Assembly (NCBI GenBank): GCA_020849075.1
Contig: JADLGZ010000142.1
Coordinates: 1-9,698, forward strand
Length of the DNA: 9,698 nt
Source of the DNA: Fimbriimonadaceae bacterium
GTDB taxonomy: Bacteria; Armatimonadota; Fimbriimonadia; Fimbriimonadales; Fimbriimonadaceae
Direction: 5' to 3'
Position numbers and translations under genes: made by a program. The notes below the pieces were generated by a model. It made no database searches. It worked only from the letters and a program-made list of their open reading frames with translations, and was not told the DNA's origin. Of this stretch, positions 1-6,912 are shown piece after piece (the first letter of the stretch is position 1; each line of letters opens with the position of its first letter).

Positions 1-676
1 CGTTCTGGGTGATTTCGTCGGCCGTCCCGCTGGCAAAAATCTTGCCGTCAATCAGAATATTGTTGCGGTCCGTGATTTTGAGGGTAGCCGCTACATTGTG
101 ATCGGTAATCAGCACACCGATATTTCTCAACTTGAGCTTATAAATCAGCCCCTGAATCTCTTCGATCGTCACCGGGTCAATACCAGTGAAGGGTTCATCC
201 AGCAGAATGAACTTTGGATCAGTACTAAGGGAGCGGGCGATCTCTACCCGCCGGCGTTCGCCACCGCTGAGGACGCCAGAGGTTCGATCCAAAATGTGGT
301 GAATGTGGAGCTCTTCGGCAAGTTCATCGGTCTTTTCCCGAATCTCTTTGCGGGAGGCCCCATTGATCTCCATGACGAGGCGGATATTGTCGCGAACCGT
401 GAGCCTTCTAAACACGCTAGTTTCCTGAGGAAGATAACCCACTCCCGCCCGAGCCCGCCGGAACATCGGCATCTTGGTCACCGTAAGGTCATCGAACCGG
501 ACATGCCCGCTGTTTGGCTTGATCAAGCCGATAATCATGTAGAAGGTTGTCGTCTTCCCGGCCCCATTGGGCCCAAGCAACCCGACGACTTCGCCTTGGT
601 TCACCTCAAAGGTGACGCCGTCAACGACGTTGCGCCCCTTATAGGCCTTGACTAGTCCCTCGGCAAGAATTCTCAT
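1..676 (-). CDS. lptB: LPS export ABC transporter ATP-binding protein LptB (3' end cut by window edge)
   Basis: ATPase of the LptB2FG transporter, which extracts lipopolysaccharide from the inner membrane and pushes it along the LptC-LptA bridge; it acts on the cytoplasmic face. Reading the minus strand from the ATG at 676 gives 225 residues before the window ends; the family is about 240 aa, so only the last few residues are missing. Seen: Walker A GPNGAGKTT (35-43), Q-loop YLPQE with Q84 followed by the LptB-typical SVFRRL, ABC signature LSGGERRR (136-143), Walker B FILLDEP with E161, and switch H193 in TDHNV. YLPQ..SVFRRL together with LSGGERRRVEIAR is characteristic of LptB rather than of LivF/LivG relatives. 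The ATG overlaps the upstream stop by 4 nt (ATGA) and has no clear Shine-Dalgarno, so translational coupling is likely. The permease genes lptF/lptG are not in the window. Confidence 0.95.
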   Translation of the reverse strand, partial: MRILAEGLVKAYKGRNVVDGVTFEVNQGEVVGLLGPNGAGKTTTFYMIIGLIKPNSGHVRFDDLTVTKMPMFRRARAGVGYLPQETSVFRRLTVRDNIRLVMEINGASRKEIREKTDELAEELHIHHILDRTSGVLSGGERRRVEIARSLSTDPKFILLDEPFTGIDPVTIEEIQGLIYKLKLRNIGVLITDHNVAATLKITDRNNILIDGKIFASGTADEITQN

Positions 677-2010
677 GGTTGACGGCCGGACGCTTGCCCC
701 GGGTTACCCTCGGCGTAGACTTCTCTAACGAATCCCTGGGCGTCAAGGATCACGCGGAACTTTTCGCCTTCCATTCGGCCCACAAGATCGGGCCCCTTTC
801 CGGTCACCACCACACCGCCGGTCAGTTCAATCTCCTGAGCGCTGGAATTGAAGGTGAGGCGGCGCCCGGTAGCGGAGAGGTCAGTTGTTTCCAAAGCCCC
901 CTGCTTGTTCCTCCGCTTGTTGATCAGTCTCAAGGTCACCGGGCCCGTGATTTCTGCCGCCTCTATGGGTTGCGAAGCACCGATCGCAAGTTTAAAGGTC
1001 CCGGCCGTGCCCGTCATTTGCATCCATTGGTTTCCATTGATGAGGGCGCTCGTCAGGATGACCGGGCCCCTAAGCGCAAGGTTGCCGGTCTTTTCATCTC
1101 CCGTGAAGTCGGCTTGATCACTGGTTAGTACTGAGCTTCGGACCTGGCCCCTTTCGGTACGCTTCATTTCGGTCCTCACCTCTCCGGCAAGATTGGCTTT
1201 GCTGAGGATGGACTTGCCGCCCGCACCCTGTTTGATGTTGCCTTCAATCGTCCTCGCCTTCATATTCAGGCCCTGGCTCCTCCAAGTCCCTGTGGCTGGC
1301 GTTCCTGTGACTACAAAGTGGGTGGTCTCGTCGTTAACCTTGGTCGCTCGCCACGTCGAAAAAGTAAGCCGCATATTGCCCATCTCATCCGAAAAAGTCC
1401 CCTGCGATATGGCAAGAGTGGCGAGCAGCGGAGCAATAAGCGCTTTCATTTTTGGATCGTTCTTGTAGCTTTGTGGAGTTCCGACATCGTTTAAGTCTGG
1501 TGCGGCCCAGATAGTATCTAACTTACTCGTATTGAAGCGCTTGCCCCTAAAGGCAACGTTTCCTTTGAGTTGCATCATTTTGATCTCTGGAAGCCATTCC
1601 AGTCTATCACCCATAATTCGGTTCAACTGGGCCCTGTCGCTGAGGACCACGTCCCCTTGTAAACGCAAAGCTTGAGTCTTTTGTTCGGCAAACCCTTGCT
1701 TGGACCTAAACCGGGCCGCCGCTTCTCCCTTGTCGTATACATCGCCAGTCACGCCTTGCATCTGCGCCGTAATGGCGCCATTGGGATCAACATTAACTTG
1801 TGCGGTTTCGGCATTGGCCCTCCAGACTTCCGAGCGTTCCTTGTCGCGACTCAGGACACTAATTCCACCAGTACCGATGCGTTGGGCCGGTTCATCATCG
1901 CCCTTTGAACTCGGTGCCTTCTTGGGCTCGTTCTTTGCGGCCGAGCAACCGGCGACAACGATGGCAAGAGCAAGCAGGCCGACAGTAATCTCGCAGTAGG
2001 AACGCTTCAC
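673..2010 (-). CDS. lptC: LptC-LptA-like fused periplasmic lipoprotein (LPS transport bridge)
   Basis: Probable periplasmic LPS-bridge component. I prefer the GTG at 2010 (445 aa): it starts 5 nt after the upstream stop, has AGGA just before it, and gives a textbook lipoprotein signal (M-K-R, hydrophobic stretch, lipobox VAGC with Cys22). The ATG at 2052 (459 aa) would overlap the upstream gene by 37 nt and has no ribosome-binding site. Residues about 50-180 look like LptC: a Trp near 63, then strands with L-x-G-x-V (LQGDVVL 117-123, LKGNVAF 148-154). Residues about 205-445 look like OstA/LptA beta-jellyroll, with the same motif at LRGPVIL (313-319), ITGPVTL (354-360) and LTGGVVV (396-402). 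The centre holds a signal-peptide-like stretch from Met188 (separate entry). LptC is usually about 190 aa with a transmembrane anchor, so a 445-aa lipoprotein is unusual. The family call rests on motif pattern and on the adjacent lptB. Confidence 0.82.
   Translation of the reverse strand: MKRSYCEITVGLLALAIVVAGCSAAKNEPKKAPSSKGDDEPAQRIGTGGISVLSRDKERSEVWRANAETAQVNVDPNGAITAQMQGVTGDVYDKGEAAARFRSKQGFAEQKTQALRLQGDVVLSDRAQLNRIMGDRLEWLPEIKMMQLKGNVAFRGKRFNTSKLDTIWAAPDLNDVGTPQSYKNDPKMKALIAPLLATLAISQGTFSDEMGNMRLTFSTWRATKVNDETTHFVVTGTPATGTWRSQGLNMKARTIEGNIKQGAGGKSILSKANLAGEVRTEMKRTERGQVRSSVLTSDQADFTGDEKTGNLALRGPVILTSALINGNQWMQMTGTAGTFKLAIGASQPIEAAEITGPVTLRLINKRRNKQGALETTDLSATGRRLTFNSSAQEIELTGGVVVTGKGPDLVGRMEGEKFRVILDAQGFVREVYAEGNPGQASGRQP
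1393..1449 (-). other. Internal signal-peptide-like segment; possible separate lptA start
   Basis: Within the LptC-LptA-like frame, an in-frame ATG at 1449 opens a stretch with all the parts of a Sec signal peptide: M-K, a hydrophobic core ALIAPLLATLAI, then a polar S-Q-G before T-F-S. The residues after it begin the OstA/LptA-like half, so this is where a free-standing lptA would start. On the minus strand the ATG is embedded in CCAAAAATGA. The TGA overlapping this ATG lies in the +1 frame, so removing one A from the run of five would end the LptC half with Lys-stop in an ATGA overlap and leave lptA intact. Whether this is a true gene fusion, a separate internal start or a homopolymer base error cannot be decided from the sequence. 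No good Shine-Dalgarno precedes this ATG. Confidence 0.55.
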
Positions 2011-2015
2011 AGGTC

Positions 2016-2495
2016 CTATCCGCGCTCTCCTATTGCCAAGATACCTACCCATTGGTCATCCATTATCACAACCCCGGCATCAAAGGTCGAATCGGATAAC
2101 GGTGACCAAGCGGTGACTCCCTCATCATCATAGGATAGGACGTTCGTGAGGTAGTGGCGCGGCATTTGGAAGGTGTCGAAAAGGTGTTCGGCGATCGCCC
2201 TCGCCTCAATCCCCTCCATCATCCAATAGTCTGTGATGAGAGATTTGCCCAAGACACGGACAACGAGTCCTTCAGCTCCATAGGAGTCAAGGGAGGACCA
2301 CTTGTCGCCAAGCTGAGCGAGGCCAAGTTCTTCGCAGAGGAGATCCGCCTCAACTTCAGGATTATCTAGCGACTCGCGTCGGCGCAGGCGACACCAAATA
2401 GTTTGGCCTCGCTCGCCGTTTTGAAGGCTCTCCGCGACCTTCTCCCATTGCCGAAATTTTAGGGCAAATCGCTTATCACTGGAGGGATCGGTCAT
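2016..2495 (-). CDS. Hypothetical protein, 159 aa, between sugar kinase and LPS-transport genes
   Basis: I do not recognise this family. The product is a soluble-looking, acidic 159-aa protein without a signal peptide or membrane segment. It is rich in Trp (W17, W34, W66, W91, W130, W149), has a charged N-terminal half (RRR at 38-40) and ends in alternating hydrophobic and polar residues suggesting beta strands (GVVIMDDQWVGILAIGE, 141-157). The ATG at 2495 lies 14 nt after the stop of the kinase gene and the TAG ends 5 nt before the preferred start of the LptC-like gene, so it is almost certainly co-transcribed with both. No strong Shine-Dalgarno is visible; an ATG at 2509 is out of frame. 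Its operon position and matching codon use support a real gene, but its position is the only clue to function. Confidence 0.75.
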   Translation of the reverse strand: MTDPSSDKRFALKFRQWEKVAESLQNGERGQTIWCRLRRRESLDNPEVEADLLCEELGLAQLGDKWSSLDSYGAEGLVVRVLGKSLITDYWMMEGIEARAIAEHLFDTFQMPRHYLTNVLSYDDEGVTAWSPLSDSTFDAGVVIMDDQWVGILAIGERG

Positions 2496-2509
2496 CGCAG
2501 ATACCCATT

Positions 2510-3430
2510 TTAGCCGACCTGCCTCACCCGGGCTCGGTCAAAGAGAAGTTCGATCACCGACGAAGGGCCGATTTCTGTGCCGTCCGTAGTTGCGGTCGCC
2601 GCGCCCGCTGCGAGCCCCCACTGAAAGGCAATCGGGACTGGATCGCCGCCTTCAAGCCGGGCCAAAAATGCACCGAGCATTGAATCCCCGCTTCCGACTG
2701 TGCTGACCGCGATGACCTGAGGTGAGTCCCCTTGGTAGACCCCCTCCGAAGTGGCTAAGACGGCTCCTTGGGCGCCAAGACTAATTATGACGATCTCGGC
2801 CTCCGCTAGTTCACGAAGATCTTGTGCCGCTTCCACAGGGTCTTGAATCGCCTGACCTAAGAGGCGTTCCGCCTCCTTCAAGTTTGGCTTCAACATGGTT
2901 GGGCGTGACTTGACGGCTAAAGCTAGTGCATCGCCATCGGCATCCACCAACACCCGTTTCCCCTTGGACAGGGCAAGGAGCTCTTGATAAACAGTCAATT
3001 CCAGTCCTGGGGGTATTGATCCGCAAAGGCACACCCAGTCGGCTTGCGGTAAGAGTTCTTGAAACAAGGCGCAGAAAGTTGCCCACTCCTGGGCTGAGAC
3101 GAGGGGACCGAGGGCATTAAGAGTGGTTGGTGGATGGCCGTCGTCGGTCTCAATGTTGAAGTTGGTGCGGGTTGGTTCCGCCGTGGGCGTAAACTGGTGG
3201 GGAACCCCATCCCGGTCAAGTAGGCCCCGCAGAAAGTCTCCGGTGGGACCTCCGGCAAAGCCAGTAGCGAGGGTATTTCCGCCGAGCATATGAGCAACTC
3301 GGCTGAGGTTGACCCCTTTACCCCCGGCGTCAATTTGGACCTTCTGCACCCGGTTCGTGTCGCCCAACTTGAGGCTATCCAAAAACAAGGCTTGATCAAT
3401 ACTGGTGTTGAGGGTGACAGTGAGGATCAC
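2510..3430 (-). CDS. fruK: PfkB-family sugar-phosphate kinase, probably 1-phosphofructokinase (FruK/LacC type)
   Basis: Ribokinase-fold cytoplasmic kinase of the 1-phosphofructokinase/tagatose-6-phosphate kinase group; FruK converts fructose 1-phosphate and ATP to fructose 1,6-bisphosphate. The 306-aa length is normal. Seen: N-terminal VTLNTSID with D12, the substrate-binding DAGGKGVN (34-41), TLNALGP (103-109) matching the T-E-x-N-x-x-GP region of FruK/LacC, KPN at 181-183, SLGAQGA (217-223), and the PfkB signature GSGD (246-249) with catalytic Asp249. The start is GTG at 3430, overlapping the pfkA stop by 4 nt (GTGA), with GAGG about ten bases upstream. No fructose PTS genes are nearby. The exact substrate (fructose 1-phosphate, tagatose 6-phosphate or fructose 6-phosphate) cannot be set from the sequence; placement directly after pfkA would also fit a second 6-phosphofructokinase. 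Confidence 0.88.
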   Translation of the reverse strand: MILTVTLNTSIDQALFLDSLKLGDTNRVQKVQIDAGGKGVNLSRVAHMLGGNTLATGFAGGPTGDFLRGLLDRDGVPHQFTPTAEPTRTNFNIETDDGHPPTTLNALGPLVSAQEWATFCALFQELLPQADWVCLCGSIPPGLELTVYQELLALSKGKRVLVDADGDALALAVKSRPTMLKPNLKEAERLLGQAIQDPVEAAQDLRELAEAEIVIISLGAQGAVLATSEGVYQGDSPQVIAVSTVGSGDSMLGAFLARLEGGDPVPIAFQWGLAAGAATATTDGTEIGPSSVIELLFDRARVRQVG

Positions 3431-4392
3431 CGTGCCATGACCTCAACCAGCAATAGCTTTTCGGGGTCAATCTGACGCTCAGTACTGAGGACATAGCTGA
3501 GCGGGTGGCTGACCAACTTAGTGCCGTCCACCCCAACCATCTCGCCTCGGTGCCCACTGATGAGGCGGTTGGCAGCATGGGCACCCAGTTGTAGGGCGAG
3601 AACCCGGTCAAACGCCGTTGGGCTACCACCGCGTTGCATATGTCCAAGAACGAGATAGCGCGCCTCGTATCCCGCGTGCTTCTCGATAAAGTCTCGAACG
3701 TCTACTGCCCTTAAGGCTCCCTCCGCCACAACGATCAGGCTGGATCGCTTGCCCTTTTCGTGCATCTTCCGCAGATCATCGCAAATTTCAAGGAGCGAGA
3801 AGGGGATCTCGGGAATGATGACCGCTTCGGCTCCGCCCGCCAAGCCCGCCTCAAGAGCAATAAATCCATTGTGGCGCCCCATCACCTCCACTACAAAGAC
3901 TCGCTCGTGTGAGTAAGCCGTATCGCGGACACGGTCTATCGCATCCAACGCCCCGTTTACGGCGGTGTCGAAGCCAATAGAAAAGTCGGTACCGTTGATA
4001 TCATTGTCAATCGAGCCCGGCACCCCCATAACTGGGTAATCAAAATCCTCGTGGAGGAATTTTGCGCCCGTGAGCGAACCGTCTCCCCCGATGACGACCA
4101 ATCCCTCAACGCCATTTGCACGGAGATTTTCGACGGCCTTAGCCCGACCCTCATGAGTTCGGAATTCCTTGCTGCGCGCCGTCCGCAATATCGTGCCGCC
4201 TTGGGCGATGATGCCCCCTACGGTCCGGCTCTCGAACTCGAGGATTTCATTGTTCATGATCCCTTCGTAGCCGTGGTAGAAACCGACCACTTCGGTTCCT
4301 TGACCTATGGCCGCTCTCGCGGCTCCGCGAATCGCCGCATTCATCCCCGGGGCATCCCCTCCGCTCGTGATGATTCCGATTCGCTTCATCAT
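3427..4392 (-). CDS. pfkA: ATP-dependent 6-phosphofructokinase
   Basis: Commits fructose 6-phosphate to glycolysis as fructose 1,6-bisphosphate, in the cytoplasm. The 321-aa length matches the bacterial homotetrameric enzyme. Seen: GIITSGGDAPGMNAAIRG near the N-terminus, GGDGS at 102-106, the active-site loop PGSIDND (125-131) with catalytic Asp129, MGRHNG (171-176), VAEGA (222-226) and HMQRGGSP (251-258). By eye, R164, R245 and H251 correspond to the E. coli fructose 6-phosphate ligands R162, R243 and H249; R22 and R26 match effector-site arginines. Gly in GGDGS (rather than the Asp of GGDDS) and PGSIDND (rather than PKTIDND) indicate ATP and not pyrophosphate as phosphoryl donor. The loop has Ser where Thr is usual (PGTIDND), a conservative change. 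Two consecutive ATGs (4392 and 4389) could start it; no Shine-Dalgarno precedes them. First gene of the minus-strand operon. Confidence 0.96.
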   Translation of the reverse strand: MMKRIGIITSGGDAPGMNAAIRGAARAAIGQGTEVVGFYHGYEGIMNNEILEFESRTVGGIIAQGGTILRTARSKEFRTHEGRAKAVENLRANGVEGLVVIGGDGSLTGAKFLHEDFDYPVMGVPGSIDNDINGTDFSIGFDTAVNGALDAIDRVRDTAYSHERVFVVEVMGRHNGFIALEAGLAGGAEAVIIPEIPFSLLEICDDLRKMHEKGKRSSLIVVAEGALRAVDVRDFIEKHAGYEARYLVLGHMQRGGSPTAFDRVLALQLGAHAANRLISGHRGEMVGVDGTKLVSHPLSYVLSTERQIDPEKLLLVEVMAR

Positions 4393-4479
4393 TTTTTATT
4401 ATGGAGCGTGAGCCGACCCAGTGGAGATCACTCTGGGATTCCATCCGTCCGATTAGGGAGAGGGTAAATCATCGACTCA
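4393..4479. promoter_or_regulatory. Divergent intergenic region between pfkA and glnE operons
   Basis: This 87-bp gap must hold promoters for both operons unless they lie inside the coding regions. An A/T-rich block at about 4393-4403 offers a -10-like hexamer on each strand: CATAAT on the minus strand, ending 5 nt before the pfkA ATG, and TATTAT (4397-4402) on the plus strand. No good -35 hexamer stands at the right distance for either. On the minus strand, TGGGTCGGCTCACGCT (4407-4422) keeps the GG-N10-GC spacing of a sigma-54 site but is otherwise a poor match. On the plus strand AGGGAGAGGG (4455-4464) is the only purine-rich ribosome-binding candidate for glnE. All of these are weak single-site readings. 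Confidence 0.4.
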
Positions 4480-6903
4480 TTGGACGCCATAAGCCGCATT
4501 GAAGCCGCATCGCTGGCCCGTATCGCCCCAACGGTCCGGCAAGCAATCGCGGATAGTCCGGACCCGGAGAGAGCCGCAATTCATCTAGAGCGGTGGTTGG
4601 CGGCGACGGCGAGCCCGGCTACCTTCGTGAGCCTCCTGAATGAGGGTCATCCAGAATGGTTAATCAAGCTCCTTGCCTGCAGTAGCCAAGTCACCGACAT
4701 TCTCGTGCAGAACCCCGAGATGGGCGCCATCTTCTTCGAAGACTTTCCCATACCGACCTTGGAAAGCCTCCTCCAAGAAGGGCGTCGCATGCTGGAGGTA
4801 GCCCACTCCACCCAACACCGACTTGACCGCCTTCGGCTCCTAAAGCAAAAGTGGACCCTTCGGCTTGCTTATGTTGAGGTGAACGGTCTCTGGAACCCGA
4901 GTGCTAGCTTGCAAGCGATCAGCGATCTTGCGGAAGCCATCGTCCTCCTTGCGGTGGAGGCGACTTGGACCCCCTTCGCTCTGGAGAAGGGGTTGGAACC
5001 CCAGTGCCCGATCCAAATCGTGGCGTTTGGCAAGCTTGGCGGGCATGAACTGAACTACTCCAGCGACATTGACCTTGCGTATATCGTGTCTGGCGACCTT
5101 ACCGATACGACGGCCTTGGAGCGATACTGCACTCACTTGGGGCGGGCCCTCGAGAACCAGATGGGGCGAGGAATGCTCTACCGGGTGGATTTGAGATTGC
5201 GACCTTACGGGGCTAGTGGCCCCATCCTCAATCGCATGAGCGCGGTTGAAGCGTACTACGACCGATACGCCGAAGTCTGGGAACATCTTGCCCTCGTGCG
5301 CTCGCGGGCAATTACACCAGGAAGCTGGTGGAACAACTTGAGGAGTCGAGTAGCCTTTGGCTCTCACCGAAGTTCTTGGCAGATTGAAGAACTGCTTAAA
5401 CAACGAGAGCGACTAGAAGAAATCACAGTTGGGGATGACCTTAAGCGCGGGCCGGGCGGGATCCGTGACATTGAGTTTCTCACCCAAACATTGCAACTCG
5501 TACACGCAGGTCGGAAGCCTGAGTTGGAAGAGCGCCGCACATTGGCAGTCCTTCCACTTTTGTCAGCAGCTGGGTTGCTGGCAGAAGAGGATGCCAAGTT
5601 CCTTAGCGATGCATATTGTTTCCTCCGACTGACGGAGCATCGGTTGCAGTTGGAAGCCAATGTGCAGACTCACACATTGCCCGAAGACCCTATGTCGCTT
5701 GGTCGTCTCGCCCTTTCGCTGGGTTTCCAAGGACCTAATGAGTTTCTCATTCACCTAAACCAGGTCCGGATCCGGGTTAGAGATATCTATTTGACCCTGA
5801 TGAGACCCCTTGCGTCGAGCGCGGTCGAAGCGGCTCCCGGCTTAGACTGGTTAGGCGATTACGCCTCTGCAACCATCGAAAGTGAGGGGGGATTAGCTCG
5901 AGTGCAGAAATTGGCTTCCAATGCGCCTGTCTTGATTGAGGACTTCCAAGGAGAACCGGCGCTGATCGAACAACTAATATCTGGGGAGATATTGGAGGGT
6001 TCTGAGTTTCGGATTGATCCATCTGTAAACATAGCCAAGTCGGCAAGGGTGGCCCGGACAAAGCGAATTGCGAGATGGGCTCTGACCCATGAAGGGTCGC
6101 TCGGCGATTCCTTGGATGAGGTAACTGATGCCCTCCTTCATCACCTCTTGGGAGCACTTCCGCTTGATTGCGTGGCACTCGGAAGCTATGCCACCCACGA
6201 CACGGGGCTCACCAGCGATGCCGACTTGGTGCTGTTCTGCCCGTCGGGAGTCCGCCACCTGGACGCAGAGCAAGCCGCCCACGGATTTCTGCAGCAAGTT
6301 CAAACTTTACGAAATCAAGGCTATCCCCTGAGCATTGACTTGCGTCTAAGGCCCGATGGCAAGAAGGGCATGCTGGCCCGAACCTACGATGGATTCCTTG
6401 CCTACGCGCAGACCGATATGGAACCCTGGGAACGGCTAGCATGCGGACGTTCAAGGCTGATTTCTGGATCAGCAAGGGCAATCGAGACCTTACACGAGAT
6501 TTCGTCCGGGTTAGACCCCATCGCGCTTGAGAACCTGTTGTCCGTTAAGCAGCGCTTGGAGACTGAATTGGCTGGCCCGGATGACCTTAAGCATGGGCTC
6601 GGTGGCTTTGATGACTTGAATTGGCTTATCCAACTGCTCACGTTATCTCGCCCCTTAGCCAGAAACCTCACGAGCGTGACCACTCCGCAGCGTCTGAATG
6701 ATTTGCGTAAGGCTGGGCTTCTGACCGAAGCTGAACTTGAAACCTTGGTGACGGCTCACCGGAACCTGCTGACCACGCGCTGGCTCTTGGAATGCGGTGA
6801 CCAGAGTCTTGCCGCGGATGGGGCATTGGATCACCGAAAGCCGTACCGGGTCGCCATTCGAGAAGTATTTGAACGTAAAGTCGCCGAACTTCGCAGCCGA
6901 TAA
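4480..6903 (+). CDS. glnE: Bifunctional glutamine synthetase adenylyltransferase/deadenylylase GlnE
   Basis: Adds AMP to, and removes it from, a tyrosine of glutamine synthetase, tuning ammonium assimilation. The 807-aa product has the two-catalytic-domain plan. N-terminal (deadenylylating in E. coli) half: FGKLGG (183-188), D196 and D198 of SSDIDL, DLRLRP (237-242), RGPGGIRDIEF (323-333), all canonical. C-terminal (adenylylating) half: GS at 568-569 with D580 and D582 (SDADL), DLRLRPDG (620-627), PWERLACGRSR (649-659), LGGFDDLNW (707-715). Here the usual GKLGG is GSYATHD and the usual DIEF is DLNW, so this half is divergent although its Asp pair survives. E. coli GlnE is about 946 aa; most of the shortfall is in the linker (about 440-565). 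The start is TTG at 4480; an in-frame TAA at 4465 rules out an ATG or GTG further upstream. The kinase gene follows after a 9-nt gap. Confidence 0.93.
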   Translation: MDAISRIEAASLARIAPTVRQAIADSPDPERAAIHLERWLAATASPATFVSLLNEGHPEWLIKLLACSSQVTDILVQNPEMGAIFFEDFPIPTLESLLQEGRRMLEVAHSTQHRLDRLRLLKQKWTLRLAYVEVNGLWNPSASLQAISDLAEAIVLLAVEATWTPFALEKGLEPQCPIQIVAFGKLGGHELNYSSDIDLAYIVSGDLTDTTALERYCTHLGRALENQMGRGMLYRVDLRLRPYGASGPILNRMSAVEAYYDRYAEVWEHLALVRSRAITPGSWWNNLRSRVAFGSHRSSWQIEELLKQRERLEEITVGDDLKRGPGGIRDIEFLTQTLQLVHAGRKPELEERRTLAVLPLLSAAGLLAEEDAKFLSDAYCFLRLTEHRLQLEANVQTHTLPEDPMSLGRLALSLGFQGPNEFLIHLNQVRIRVRDIYLTLMRPLASSAVEAAPGLDWLGDYASATIESEGGLARVQKLASNAPVLIEDFQGEPALIEQLISGEILEGSEFRIDPSVNIAKSARVARTKRIARWALTHEGSLGDSLDEVTDALLHHLLGALPLDCVALGSYATHDTGLTSDADLVLFCPSGVRHLDAEQAAHGFLQQVQTLRNQGYPLSIDLRLRPDGKKGMLARTYDGFLAYAQTDMEPWERLACGRSRLISGSARAIETLHEISSGLDPIALENLLSVKQRLETELAGPDDLKHGLGGFDDLNWLIQLLTLSRPLARNLTSVTTPQRLNDLRKAGLLTEAELETLVTAHRNLLTTRWLLECGDQSLAADGALDHRKPYRVAIREVFERKVAELRSR

Positions 6904-6912
6904 TTCTTCTTG

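Noticed and set aside
98..655. Plus-strand open frame of 185 codons
   Set aside because: It is antisense to lptB, whose minus-strand frame carries every ABC ATPase motif; the plus product has no recognisable domain.
679..1999. Several plus-strand open frames across the LptC-LptA-like gene
   Set aside because: They lie opposite a coherent signal-peptide and jellyroll coding frame and overlap one another; their products look like shadow translation.
3427..4392. Pyrophosphate-dependent phosphofructokinase
   Set aside because: The active site has GGDGS and PGSIDND, the ATP-type residues, not GGDDS and PKTIDND.
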